From IMG/VR virus record IMGVR_UViG_3300025087_000124, positions 1 through 45,645 of that record: 45,645 nucleotides of DNA, one strand, 5' to 3'. Below the pieces are notes generated by a model that saw only the letters and a list, made by a program, of their open reading frames with translations, had not been told where the DNA came from and ran no database searches. Of the stretch, positions 39,523 through 45,645 are shown piece by piece. A program made the position numbers and the translations under genes. The number at the start of each line of letters is the position of its first letter. Position 1 is the first letter of the stretch. The DNA is from a virus.

Positions 39523-39959
39523 TAAAGTACTTCTAAAGTTAGCGAAACTCTAAACTCTGTTCCATTTGTGGAATCACTAGGATTTTCGGGATTAAATATC
39601 CCTATATCTAAAGATCCAACAGGTATAACCGAGTATGTAACACCATAAGGAACAACCAGCGTCAAGGGTAGTGAATCTCCGTTTGCTCCTACAAAAGACT
39701 TAAAATCTACAAGCCTAGACAGTCCAACCCAGACCGTAGCCCCCACAAAGGAAGACCCAGCGTACACATTGTACGAGCTGTCTAACGAAAGTGATAGTGT
39801 AAAGGTTTCTTTTGACTTTCCCATAGCCGTAGCCGTTCTACTTGTTTGTGTTTCGTGTACTTGATTTTTCAGTTTTAAAGACTCTCTAAAAGAGCTAGTG
39901 TCGTAACCGTAGTATTTTCCTTCTAACAATACACCCCTGTATGGATTGATTAATGGCAT
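39522..39959 (-). CDS. Distal tail-type protein
   Basis: 145 residues. MPLINPYRGVLLEGKYYGYD, then TQTSRTATAMGKSKETFTLS-like and WVGLSRLVDFKSFVGANGDS, LPLTLVVPYGVTYSVIPVGS, ending VSLTLEVL. Size, beta pattern and position directly after the tape measure fit a distal tail (Dit-like) or baseplate collar protein. Sequence similarity alone does not prove it. Confidence 0.5.
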   Translation of the reverse strand: MPLINPYRGVLLEGKYYGYDTSSFRESLKLKNQVHETQTSRTATAMGKSKETFTLSLSLDSSYNVYAGSSFVGATVWVGLSRLVDFKSFVGANGDSLPLTLVVPYGVTYSVIPVGSLDIGIFNPENPSDSTNGTEFRVSLTLEVL

Positions 39960-41539
39960 TATCTTGCTATGTTCATAAGTAAGTTAACAAATTGGTTTTC
40001 TTGTTGCATAGGACTTGATTGTCCTGCAAAGTTTATTGGTGCGTTAAATGCTATGTTCTGACTCATAGACATATTTTTTAGTAGGTTGAATAGGTTAGAT
40101 TGTTGACTCTTGTTTAGTACCATTTCTCCAGAGTTTACACGAGCTAGTACTTTATCGCCAGAGGTTGATGACCCACCTACAATACCACCCTGTGCGAATC
40201 TTGGTATGTTAACAAACGGTATATTTCCAAGTATCGGAATTGCGTTATAAGCCCCTATGATTCTATTAAGACCAGTGTTCATAAAACTTATTGCTGAGTT
40301 GATTGCGTTCTTAAAGGAAGTTGCTATAGAACTACCAATTGAACTAAAAGCCCCTGAGATAGAGTTTCTTGCTGCCGCCACCTTGCCAATTATCCACTGA
40401 AGGGCGTTGTTTATTTTTAAGATTGCCCCTGCCACCGACAGTATTGCTATGACTATTGCGGCTACTATGACTCCAATCGCTTTTCCGAGCACCTGCATAT
40501 TAAGCTTAAACTTATCACTATTTGCCGCCCCTAAGTTAAAGGTTGTGTTTAGTGTCTGCATAAAATCGTCAACAGCAAACTTCATTGCGTCCCACACAAA
40601 CATAAATCCCTCTCCAAGTCCGTTGAACAAGGCTTTAAAGAGTTCAACCTGAGACCCAAGGTAGCCAAAAAAAGGTTGTAACGCCTCTGATATTTTAGCT
40701 ACATTTTCTGGAGTTATTATTTTCAAAAAGCTACTCAACATATCAACTCCACTTGCTAGTATAGGAAGAAAACCCGTACCGATAGCATTTGCTGCTTCCT
40801 CAAATAAACGAGGAAGAGATGATATTTTCTTTCCAGCTGTTTCCATTGCCATCTCGTAAGTACCCGCCACCCTAGACCCCTGTTCGAGTATAGTGTTCAT
40901 AAACGCAGTTCTTTTTTCGGTTTCGGTAAGTTGTTCAACCGTCTTGCCGAGAGTTGCTGCGTACTGTCTAAACACTCCATCAGAGGTAGTAACAATTCCA
41001 TACTGTCTTAGCATCATTACATTCTGGTTTGCAATAGCTTCGGTTAAAGTTGCTGCTGTTTGTGAGGAGTTTTCTCCTGAAATTACCGCTAAGTCTTGAG
41101 CTACCCTTGCTATCTTTGTAGCGTCAGCTACGTCTAATTGAGACTGCATAAACAACATAAGTATTCTTCTAGACTCCTGAGTAGTAATTCCTTGCTTCTT
41201 TAGTATCTTTTCTTGTTCTTTCAACGCTTCTAAAGATGTTCCTGTAGCCTTTGCAACCGCCTCCATCGCCACGCCCAACGTCTCTGTTCTTGCTGCAACC
41301 ATAGTCGATTTGGAAATTACCGTCACCATAGCCGCTGTTACTGCTAATGCTGCTGCTGCAACCGCCTTAAAAGCAACACTTCCGACAGTACCAAACATAC
41401 TTGCTTTCTTAGTTGCAGTTGCTGATCCTTCTGAAACCGTGCCAAGTGCAGAGTTAACATCTGACTTAAACCTATCAGACCCATTTAGTTTTAAAGTTAC
41501 TATTACATCATTTGACGTTGCCATTTTTCTTTGTTTCAA
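39959..41539 (-). CDS. Tape measure protein
   Basis: 526 residues. The N-terminal part has NDVIVTLKLNGSDRFKSDVN, FGTVGSVAFKAVAAAALAVT and AARTETLGVAMEAVAKATGT, typical of tape measures. A hydrophobic stretch GVIVAAIVIAILSVAGAIL (about 352-370) is followed by helices and a Gly-rich end (FAQGGIVGGSSTSGDKVLAR, VNSGEMVLNKSQQSNLF), the common terminal motif. An internal Met at residue 6 (MATSND) may be the true start. At about 0.15 nm per residue the tail would be near 80 nm, an estimate from known tape measures. Confidence 0.88.
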   Translation of the reverse strand: MKQRKMATSNDVIVTLKLNGSDRFKSDVNSALGTVSEGSATATKKASMFGTVGSVAFKAVAAAALAVTAAMVTVISKSTMVAARTETLGVAMEAVAKATGTSLEALKEQEKILKKQGITTQESRRILMLFMQSQLDVADATKIARVAQDLAVISGENSSQTAATLTEAIANQNVMMLRQYGIVTTSDGVFRQYAATLGKTVEQLTETEKRTAFMNTILEQGSRVAGTYEMAMETAGKKISSLPRLFEEAANAIGTGFLPILASGVDMLSSFLKIITPENVAKISEALQPFFGYLGSQVELFKALFNGLGEGFMFVWDAMKFAVDDFMQTLNTTFNLGAANSDKFKLNMQVLGKAIGVIVAAIVIAILSVAGAILKINNALQWIIGKVAAARNSISGAFSSIGSSIATSFKNAINSAISFMNTGLNRIIGAYNAIPILGNIPFVNIPRFAQGGIVGGSSTSGDKVLARVNSGEMVLNKSQQSNLFNLLKNMSMSQNIAFNAPINFAGQSSPMQQENQFVNLLMNIAR

Positions 41540-41804
41540 ACTCGCTTTGTGCTGCTAAGTATCTTTTCAGATTTTCCACAATATACGAGGGTTGTTTCAA
41601 AAAAGTTAGATAATCCCAATGGAACATTTCCATTATTCTCGTCCTGTTTACAAACTCCCTTAATCCAGAGTTACTTGTCTTTTCCCCCATTTCCCAGAAC
41701 TTAATAAATTCTATCGGGGGAATTAGTTTTTTTCCCGTATCTCTCGTATCTTTTCTAAAAGATCTGTTCTTATACTTGGCTTCCAACTGTTGATTTCTTC
41801 CCAA
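41508..41804 (-). CDS. Tail assembly chaperone extension, made by -1 frameshift
   Basis: This frame (LIPPIEFIKFWEMGEKTSNS, EFVNRTRIMEMFHWDYLTFL, KRYLAAQSEFETKKN) continues the protein encoded at 41723-42049. The two frames meet at GAA AAA AAC TAA, with a canonical A-AAA-AAC slippery site immediately before the stop. After a -1 slip the next codon is CTA, in frame with this segment. It corresponds to the T part of lambda G/GT-type chaperones, which load the tape measure for tube assembly. The ATG at 41802-41804 is probably not used. The tape measure start lies inside its end. Confidence 0.8.
   Translation of the reverse strand: MGRNQQLEAKYKNRSFRKDTRDTGKKLIPPIEFIKFWEMGEKTSNSGLREFVNRTRIMEMFHWDYLTFLKQPSYIVENLKRYLAAQSEFETKKNGNVK
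41682..41732 (-). promoter_or_regulatory. Programmed -1 ribosomal frameshift site with downstream hairpin
   Basis: The minus-strand heptamer A-AAA-AAC occupies 41726-41732 in the zero frame. A TAA stop follows, and after a short spacer TTCCCCC (41716-41722) pairs with GGGGGAA (41682-41688) across a 27-nt loop. Slippery heptamer, nearby stop and stem fit the standard frameshift design. Only a small share of ribosomes would normally slip. Confidence 0.8.
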
Positions 41805-42049
41805 GAAGTTTTACACAAAGACTGCATTAAAAATCTATTGCTTTCCCCAACCCTTTGAAGCGATACTTTCATTTGAATTTCGCCCTTTGAGGCTTTGTTC
41901 AGCTGTGCTGGATCAAGTTCTAAATCTCCTAACATAATCGAGTTATACTTGTCTTCCTCTTCTTGAGTAAGCCATTGATAAAGAACTACTTTCTTTAAAT
42001 CCTCTCCCTTTCCTATTTCTACTTCTATTGTAGGAATTTGTTTCTCCAT
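41723..42049 (-). CDS. Tail assembly chaperone (G-like)
   Basis: 108 residues: MEKQIPTIEVEIGKGEDLKK, LYQWLTQEEEDKYNSIMLGD, LNKASKGEIQMKVSLQRVGE, SNRFLMQSLCKTSWEEINSW, IRTDLLEKIREIREKN. Size, helical content and position between the tail tube and the tape measure match the upstream tail chaperone, and the frameshift at its end supports this. It is not part of the mature virion. Confidence 0.78.
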   Translation of the reverse strand: MEKQIPTIEVEIGKGEDLKKVVLYQWLTQEEEDKYNSIMLGDLELDPAQLNKASKGEIQMKVSLQRVGESNRFLMQSLCKTSWEEINSWKPSIRTDLLEKIREIREKN

Positions 42050-42080
42050 TGCTTGACTATATTAATTTAGCTATATTATG

Positions 42081-42146
42081 CGGCAATTGCCGTGGCTATT
42101 TTAACAAATTGAGGAGGTCTAGGAATAGCCAGAACTAAACCCCCTC
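42081..42146 (-). terminator. Hairpin cluster after the tail tube gene
   Basis: Three elements: a perfect 12-nt palindrome CGGCAATTGCCG (42081-42092); TGGCTATT (42093-42100) with AATAGCCA (42124-42131), a perfect 8-bp pair; and GAGGAGGTCTAG (42111-42122) with CTAAACCCCCTC (42135-42146), 12 bp including two G-U. The second and third cannot form together. They lie between the abundant tail tube gene and the low-copy chaperone genes, so attenuation or transcript-end protection is likely. The T run is weak. Confidence 0.55.
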
Positions 42147-42154
42147 ATTCTGTC

Positions 42155-43135
42155 TTAAAAATCCAAAGGTACTGTCATGCTTGCTTTCCACAAAGCACTC
42201 GTTCCTACTGGACTCAAATCCATTAAACCAACAAACTCAATCTCTTCAACTGCAAACTCGTTCTGTTCGTAGTTTCTTACATTTGTTTTCAATTGACTTC
42301 TTGGAATATCGATTCGTAGTGTGTAAGGAGTCAATCCACCAATTAATCCAGCTTGACTTGGTAAACTACCGTCAAACCTCAAGTAGAACTCTGAAGCTCC
42401 GTATGCAGCGTCTACCCAGCTTGTACCCTCGTGGAATATCTTAAACTTACCTTCTACCATTGGAATCTTAGGATCAATTCTTGTTACATCAGGGCTTCCA
42501 GAAAGATGTGTCGCCTCTGTTCCGTTATCATACTTAACTGACCACTCGGAAACCTTGTGTGTTACAGGTTGTGCTCCATAGGTAGCCCCTTTATGAATAG
42601 TAACCGTGATATCCGAGAAGTTATAAGCGTGTACCGTTTCTCCGATTACATTGTCTGCAATCGCAGCACCAGCTCCCCTGGTCTTAGCACCACCACTCAT
42701 TGTCCACTCAAGTAAATCGTCAGCACCTGTTATTTCAAGTGAAGTAGCATAAACCCCATTGAAAGCTTCCGTACTGTTGTTTCTATCCGCCCATAAAGAC
42801 TTAGTCATCATTGTGCCACTTACATTTTGTCCGTAAGTTACAACCATTAGGGAAACTCCTGTCGTTACACCTTCCATTCCGTTAACCAGCTCTAGCATTT
42901 CGTGTAAAGCTCTAGGCGATGCGTATCCACTCATATCACCTTCAATAACGTTCTTTCTTCTTATTAACCTATCCCTACCCCTACTTGAAGAAACTGTGTC
43001 TTCTACAAGTTCTTTGTTTTGGTTTAAACCAAATCCAAAACTTTTAACATGAATCCTCGATGCCATCGCTAAAGACGTACCAAAAGAGGCTTCTGTTGCT
43101 ATTCCAATATCCTTATATATTGCCTGATATGCCAT
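42155..43135 (-). CDS. Major tail tube protein
   Basis: 326 residues: MAYQAIYKDIGIATEASFGT, VDTVSSSRGRDRLIRRKNVI-type N-terminal region, EGDMSGYASPRALHEMLELV, GADDLLEWTMSGGAKTRGAG, LIGGLTPYTLRIDIPRSQLK, ending ALWKASMTVPLDF. The succession of beta strands with an EGDMSGYASP segment fits siphovirus tail tube proteins, which stack as hexamers around the tape measure. Position two genes before the chaperones supports this. Confidence 0.72.
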   Translation of the reverse strand: MAYQAIYKDIGIATEASFGTSLAMASRIHVKSFGFGLNQNKELVEDTVSSSRGRDRLIRRKNVIEGDMSGYASPRALHEMLELVNGMEGVTTGVSLMVVTYGQNVSGTMMTKSLWADRNNSTEAFNGVYATSLEITGADDLLEWTMSGGAKTRGAGAAIADNVIGETVHAYNFSDITVTIHKGATYGAQPVTHKVSEWSVKYDNGTEATHLSGSPDVTRIDPKIPMVEGKFKIFHEGTSWVDAAYGASEFYLRFDGSLPSQAGLIGGLTPYTLRIDIPRSQLKTNVRNYEQNEFAVEEIEFVGLMDLSPVGTSALWKASMTVPLDF

Positions 43136-43147
43136 TTTATTTATTTA

Positions 43148-43621
43148 TTAAATTATACTTTGGTCTCCTATAGAGTTCTGTCTTAGCGTTAAGGTCGCTA
43201 CAACTATTCCCTCTTTATTAAACCTATTGTCACTCCAATTTATAGTCATTGATGGCTGATTAATTCCATAACTTCTAAAATTGTTTCTAACCACATACAC
43301 AATACTGTTTGTCAAAAGGTTGTTGTTAGCGTCCTTGCCTCTCATTACCCTAGTTAAAAACTCTACATCACCCGATTGACTAGCGTTCTGGTACACAGAA
43401 GTCTTAAAGCTCTTAACTAGAATAATCTCTATCGTGTCTTCGTCTTGATCCAACACCCCCGTAGCAATAGGTTTTATTTCTGTACTTACTGGATTAACGA
43501 TCACCATACCCCCCAGAGTATCACCGAGTTCTAAAGGTCGCCCGTACATATAGGTTTGAACATCATTCTTACTTATAACCCCTCTTAAATCTTCAATTAT
43601 CTTTGGTATTGCGTAATTCAT
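43148..43621 (-). CDS. Tail terminator/completion protein
   Basis: 157 residues: MNYAIPKIIEDLRGVISKND, GGMVIVNPVSTEIKPIATGV, DEDTIEIILVKSFKTSVYQN, NNNLLTNSIVYVVRNNFRSY, then TINWSDNRFNKEGIVVATLT and LRQNS. An alpha/beta protein with the strand-rich end of tail terminators. It lies directly before the tail tube gene and overlaps the gpG-like gene by 4 nt (ATGA), the usual position. Family match not certain. Confidence 0.6.
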   Translation of the reverse strand: MNYAIPKIIEDLRGVISKNDVQTYMYGRPLELGDTLGGMVIVNPVSTEIKPIATGVLDQDEDTIEIILVKSFKTSVYQNASQSGDVEFLTRVMRGKDANNNLLTNSIVYVVRNNFRSYGINQPSMTINWSDNRFNKEGIVVATLTLRQNSIGDQSII

Positions 43622-44067
43622 AATCCTCTAATTAACCTGTTTACCCAGTTATTAAATATCAAAAGTATAGCTTTTTTAGCTTTGTCCGTTTCCTTTAAAA
43701 TCTGTCTTTGTGGCATTCTATTAGTACCTAATTGGTGATAAGGATAGTAGGGAACATCATTTCCAACTTCAGCCTTTGTGTTACTGACCGACTTTATCTT
43801 CACACCCTTTTTAAGCCTACCACTAACTATAAGTATAGGTCTTGCACCAAGTCCCATTCTAGCCCTATGTTTCACGGTACTAGGTTTTAATGGCTTCCAA
43901 GCCTCACCAAAGGTGAACCCCTGTGTACCAAAATTCCTTATACTTTCGTCAACTAAAACCTGTGCTGACTCCTTTAACGGTTCGTTTGCACGTGTTTTAA
44001 TGTCACTCAACAACTTTTTAAAAGAACCTTCCACCTTACTTTTGTCTATCTTTATATAAATATTCAT
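43618..44067 (-). CDS. Virion morphogenesis/tail completion protein, HK97 gp10 / Mu gpG-like
   Basis: 149 residues. FTFGEAWKPLKPSTVKHRAR, ARPILIVSGRLKKGVKIKSV and EVGNDVPYYPYHQLGTNRMP with QRQIL form the signature of the gpG-like virion morphogenesis family (w.pL...T...R......iL..tG.L..si......vg....YA..hq.G....mPaR.fl). These proteins close the head-tail joint. ATGA junctions on both sides. Confidence 0.85.
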   Translation of the reverse strand: MNIYIKIDKSKVEGSFKKLLSDIKTRANEPLKESAQVLVDESIRNFGTQGFTFGEAWKPLKPSTVKHRARMGLGARPILIVSGRLKKGVKIKSVSNTKAEVGNDVPYYPYHQLGTNRMPQRQILKETDKAKKAILLIFNNWVNRLIRGL

Positions 44068-44891
44068 CCTTGCTGTTTAACTGTACCGTCATATCCTGAT
44101 CCTGCTTGATTACTGTCGGCGTCAACCTGTGGCTCTTTAAACCTCATGTTCTCATCAGTTATGTTGTTAAGCCTTCCAGCCACTCTACCTCCCTCTACAT
44201 ACGAGACAGTAGCGGTAACATTATCCTCATCGTTTCGAGGTATAATACTTCCGTTATCGTCTACCAATTGGTAGTTTTGATTACATATCATTCCTATTTC
44301 TCCCACATCTAACACTCCAATTCCTGTTTCAGCATAAGCCGATTGTTGTTTACCCATTAACTGCTCATACAACATGTACCCGTCCTTACTTGTACTTCTA
44401 GATCCAACCCCATAATCTTTGATCAAAAGAAGTGCTGCTCCTAGTCTTGAAGCCATACTATCTAATGCTGAAGGTACTGGACTCATAGGCAGGTCATAGC
44501 AAAGACTTAGTCTCTGATTCACTATGCTTTCGGCCTGTAGTCTTACAGTCTCTATGTCGTTGTAGTTCAAAGGCGAACTTGCATAGTCTATTGTCAAAGA
44601 AACTCCTGTAGTAGGAGTTACTCCTAGAGTAATCATTCCTATTTCAGGATCTATACTGGAAATAACCGCCCTTGTAGAGCCATTGACTCCAGATAAACCC
44701 CACCATACCGCTACATCACTAACTCCTGCTACCGTGTTACCCGTTGAAAAACTTGGTACTATCTTTACAGGGTCGTCTGTACTTACATGAAAAGCCGTAC
44801 CTGTACCATCTGCATTGTTTAAAAAAGATATGCGACTGAATCTGTGTTGATACCCAGACTCAAGTCTTATCTTCTCGTGTGTTGTCAACAT
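44064..44891 (-). CDS. Head-tail connector/adaptor (Mu gp36/DUF1320-like) with added domain
   Basis: 275 residues. The middle (YNDIETVRLQAESIVNQRLS, LCYDLPMSPVPSALDSMASR, LGAALLLIKDYG) matches the helical adaptor domain of gp36/DUF1320-type head connectors. The first 100 residues are an extra beta domain (FSRISFLNNADGTGTAFHVS, ISSIDPEIGMITLGVTPTTG). The end is disordered and Asp/Gly/Gln-rich. It probably sits on the portal. ATG follows the upstream stop directly (TAAATG). Confidence 0.65.
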   Translation of the reverse strand: MLTTHEKIRLESGYQHRFSRISFLNNADGTGTAFHVSTDDPVKIVPSFSTGNTVAGVSDVAVWWGLSGVNGSTRAVISSIDPEIGMITLGVTPTTGVSLTIDYASSPLNYNDIETVRLQAESIVNQRLSLCYDLPMSPVPSALDSMASRLGAALLLIKDYGVGSRSTSKDGYMLYEQLMGKQQSAYAETGIGVLDVGEIGMICNQNYQLVDDNGSIIPRNDEDNVTATVSYVEGGRVAGRLNNITDENMRFKEPQVDADSNQAGSGYDGTVKQQG

Positions 44892-45047
44892 TTACTTCTT
44901 TGGTTTAGGTTTAATTTCTTCTATCTCTTCAACAGCTATTACATGAAAATTCTCTAATAACTGTTTTCTAGTCAATGTTGTTTCCTCTATCTTAGTCTTT
45001 ACAATCGTTCTCTCTGGATTGTCGTAGTATGTTATCTTGTACTTCAT
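44892..45047 (-). CDS. Overlooked 51-residue protein between capsid and connector genes
   Basis: ATG at 45045-45047 to TAA at 44892-44894: MKYKITYYDNPERTIVKTKI, EETTLTRKQLLENFHVIAVE, EIEEIKPKPKK. A compact beta-alpha-beta with a Lys/Pro tail. The next gene begins immediately (TAAATG). It fills the gap after the capsid terminator. Small basic-tailed head or connector accessory protein; no family recognised. Confidence 0.65.
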   Translation of the reverse strand: MKYKITYYDNPERTIVKTKIEETTLTRKQLLENFHVIAVEEIEEIKPKPKK

Positions 45048-45073
45048 TGCTTCAGCTATTAACTTAATCCTCT

Positions 45074-45103
45074 AAAAGAGGGGAGCTATTCTTCCCCCCT
45101 TCT
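45074..45103 (-). terminator. Intrinsic terminator after the major capsid gene
   Basis: On the minus strand AGAAGGGGGG, loop AAGAATAGCT, CCCCTCTTTT: 10 bp with two G-U and a T run at the 3' end. It starts 12 nt after the capsid stop. Leaky termination here would keep capsid transcripts in excess over the connector and tail genes. Confidence 0.8.
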
Positions 45104-45114
45104 AGTCTAATGCT

Positions 45115-45645
45115 TTAGACATTAGCTCTCAAGACCCTAGATCTCTCAAGATCAGTACTTGCTACAGAGTAAGCACTTGATCCATAAAGATACGCAGTTC
45201 TTGGGTCGCCTGGATTCCAGTCGAATCGACCGTAAACTCCGAATGCGAACTCGTCTTTCCAGAATCCTGTATCAGAATCCTCAAGAAGTTGAGTATATTC
45301 AAGATTATCAAATCCAGCACTTACTGTGTGGCTTAATACCTTGATTGGCTTCATATCGCCTTGTGAAAGGTCGAGTGCTGCCCATTCGGTTGTTCCGAAT
45401 CCGTAGTCCACAGGTATAATACTGAATGAACCTTTAAAGATGTTGTCCTTAAATGTACTTGCTTCAATAGTAAACTGTGAGTTGGAAAGCTCTTTAGCTG
45501 CTTTGTGGTTAAGAGAACCTCTCTTTACTACAATGTGAGTTAATTGCATTCCAAGTACCTCATCGTCATCACCCTTCAAGTCTGCGAAGTGTCCTTCGGT
45601 TAATTGTAAGGTTGTTGCATCGAGTTGGGATACACCATAGTTCCA
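45115..45645 (-). CDS. Major capsid protein, Mu gpT-like, C-terminal part (cut by window edge)
   Basis: 176 residues to the stop, read from the window edge: WNYGVSQLDATTLQLTEGHF, then EVLGMQLTHIVVKRGSLNHK with AAKELSNSQ (the typical dG..lG-x-x-pthlVV segment of gpT-like proteins) and FKDNIFKGSFSIIPVDYGFG, ending STDLERSRVLRANV. With 1-476 it makes about 334 residues, a normal capsid length. Joining the window ends directly puts the two parts in different frames; dropping the 2 shared bases at the ends restores the frame. Confidence 0.8.
   Translation of the reverse strand, partial: WNYGVSQLDATTLQLTEGHFADLKGDDDEVLGMQLTHIVVKRGSLNHKAAKELSNSQFTIEASTFKDNIFKGSFSIIPVDYGFGTTEWAALDLSQGDMKPIKVLSHTVSAGFDNLEYTQLLEDSDTGFWKDEFAFGVYGRFDWNPGDPRTAYLYGSSAYSVASTDLERSRVLRANV

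Overview
The window is a tailed-phage genome, AT-rich by eye. Every supportable gene lies on the minus strand, so it reads as one right-to-left programme with very tight packing (many ATGA, TAATG or TAAATG junctions). The head genes are of the Mu type: a gpT-like major capsid protein, a gpI-like protease/scaffold, a DUF2190-like decoration protein, and a gp29-like portal fused to a MuF-like minor head domain. The tail has a short tape measure and no sheath gene, which fits a siphovirus. Both ends of the window fall inside the same capsid gene and the two pieces make one full-length protein, so the window is probably a complete circular or circularly permuted genome cut in that gene. I cannot name the host. 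Clear Shine-Dalgarno sites are scarce before start codons; AT-rich tracts are found there instead.

Layout in transcription order. (1) 45.1-35.5 kb: head-tail connectors, tail terminator, tail tube, tail chaperones with a -1 frameshift site, tape measure, and distal tail/baseplate proteins. (2) 35.5-34.0 kb: lysis cassette (coiled-coil/TM protein, M23-like endolysin, a 48-residue TM protein, a two-TM holin). (3) 33.9-22.5 kb: early and accessory genes, including a metallophosphoesterase, a replication-initiator-like winged helix protein, a single-strand annealing protein, an XRE/sigma-region-4 fusion, YopX, HNH, a hexapeptide-repeat protein, several zinc-ribbon proteins and many small unknowns. 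A strong sigma-70-like promoter (31637-31665) and a strong intrinsic terminator (31694-31721) divide this region. (4) 22.5-14.5 kb: a secreted CAP protein, terminase, portal-MuF fusion and fibre-like proteins. (5) 14.5-2.2 kb: a 12-kb sugar and glycosyltransferase island inside the structural operon. (6) 2.2-0 kb: protease, decoration protein and capsid protein.

The most notable content is the island. It encodes an RfbH-type CDP-4-keto-6-deoxyhexose 3-dehydrase with the exact C-X57-C-X-C-X7-C iron-sulfur pattern and His in place of the PLP lysine, a 4,6-dehydratase, a reductase/epimerase, a transketolase split into two genes around a methyltransferase gene, two further methyltransferases, a degenerate Nudix protein and four glycosyltransferases. 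Together these suggest a phage-made, probably methylated and perhaps branched, 3,6-dideoxyhexose glycan. The nucleotidyltransferase and the E3 reductase are missing and would have to come from the host.

The second notable item is a 187-nt GC-rich element (28355-28541) closed by an 18-bp terminal helix containing two G-U pairs. It lies between two genes and is a good candidate for an undescribed structured RNA. No integrase, DNA polymerase, helicase or primase was recognised.
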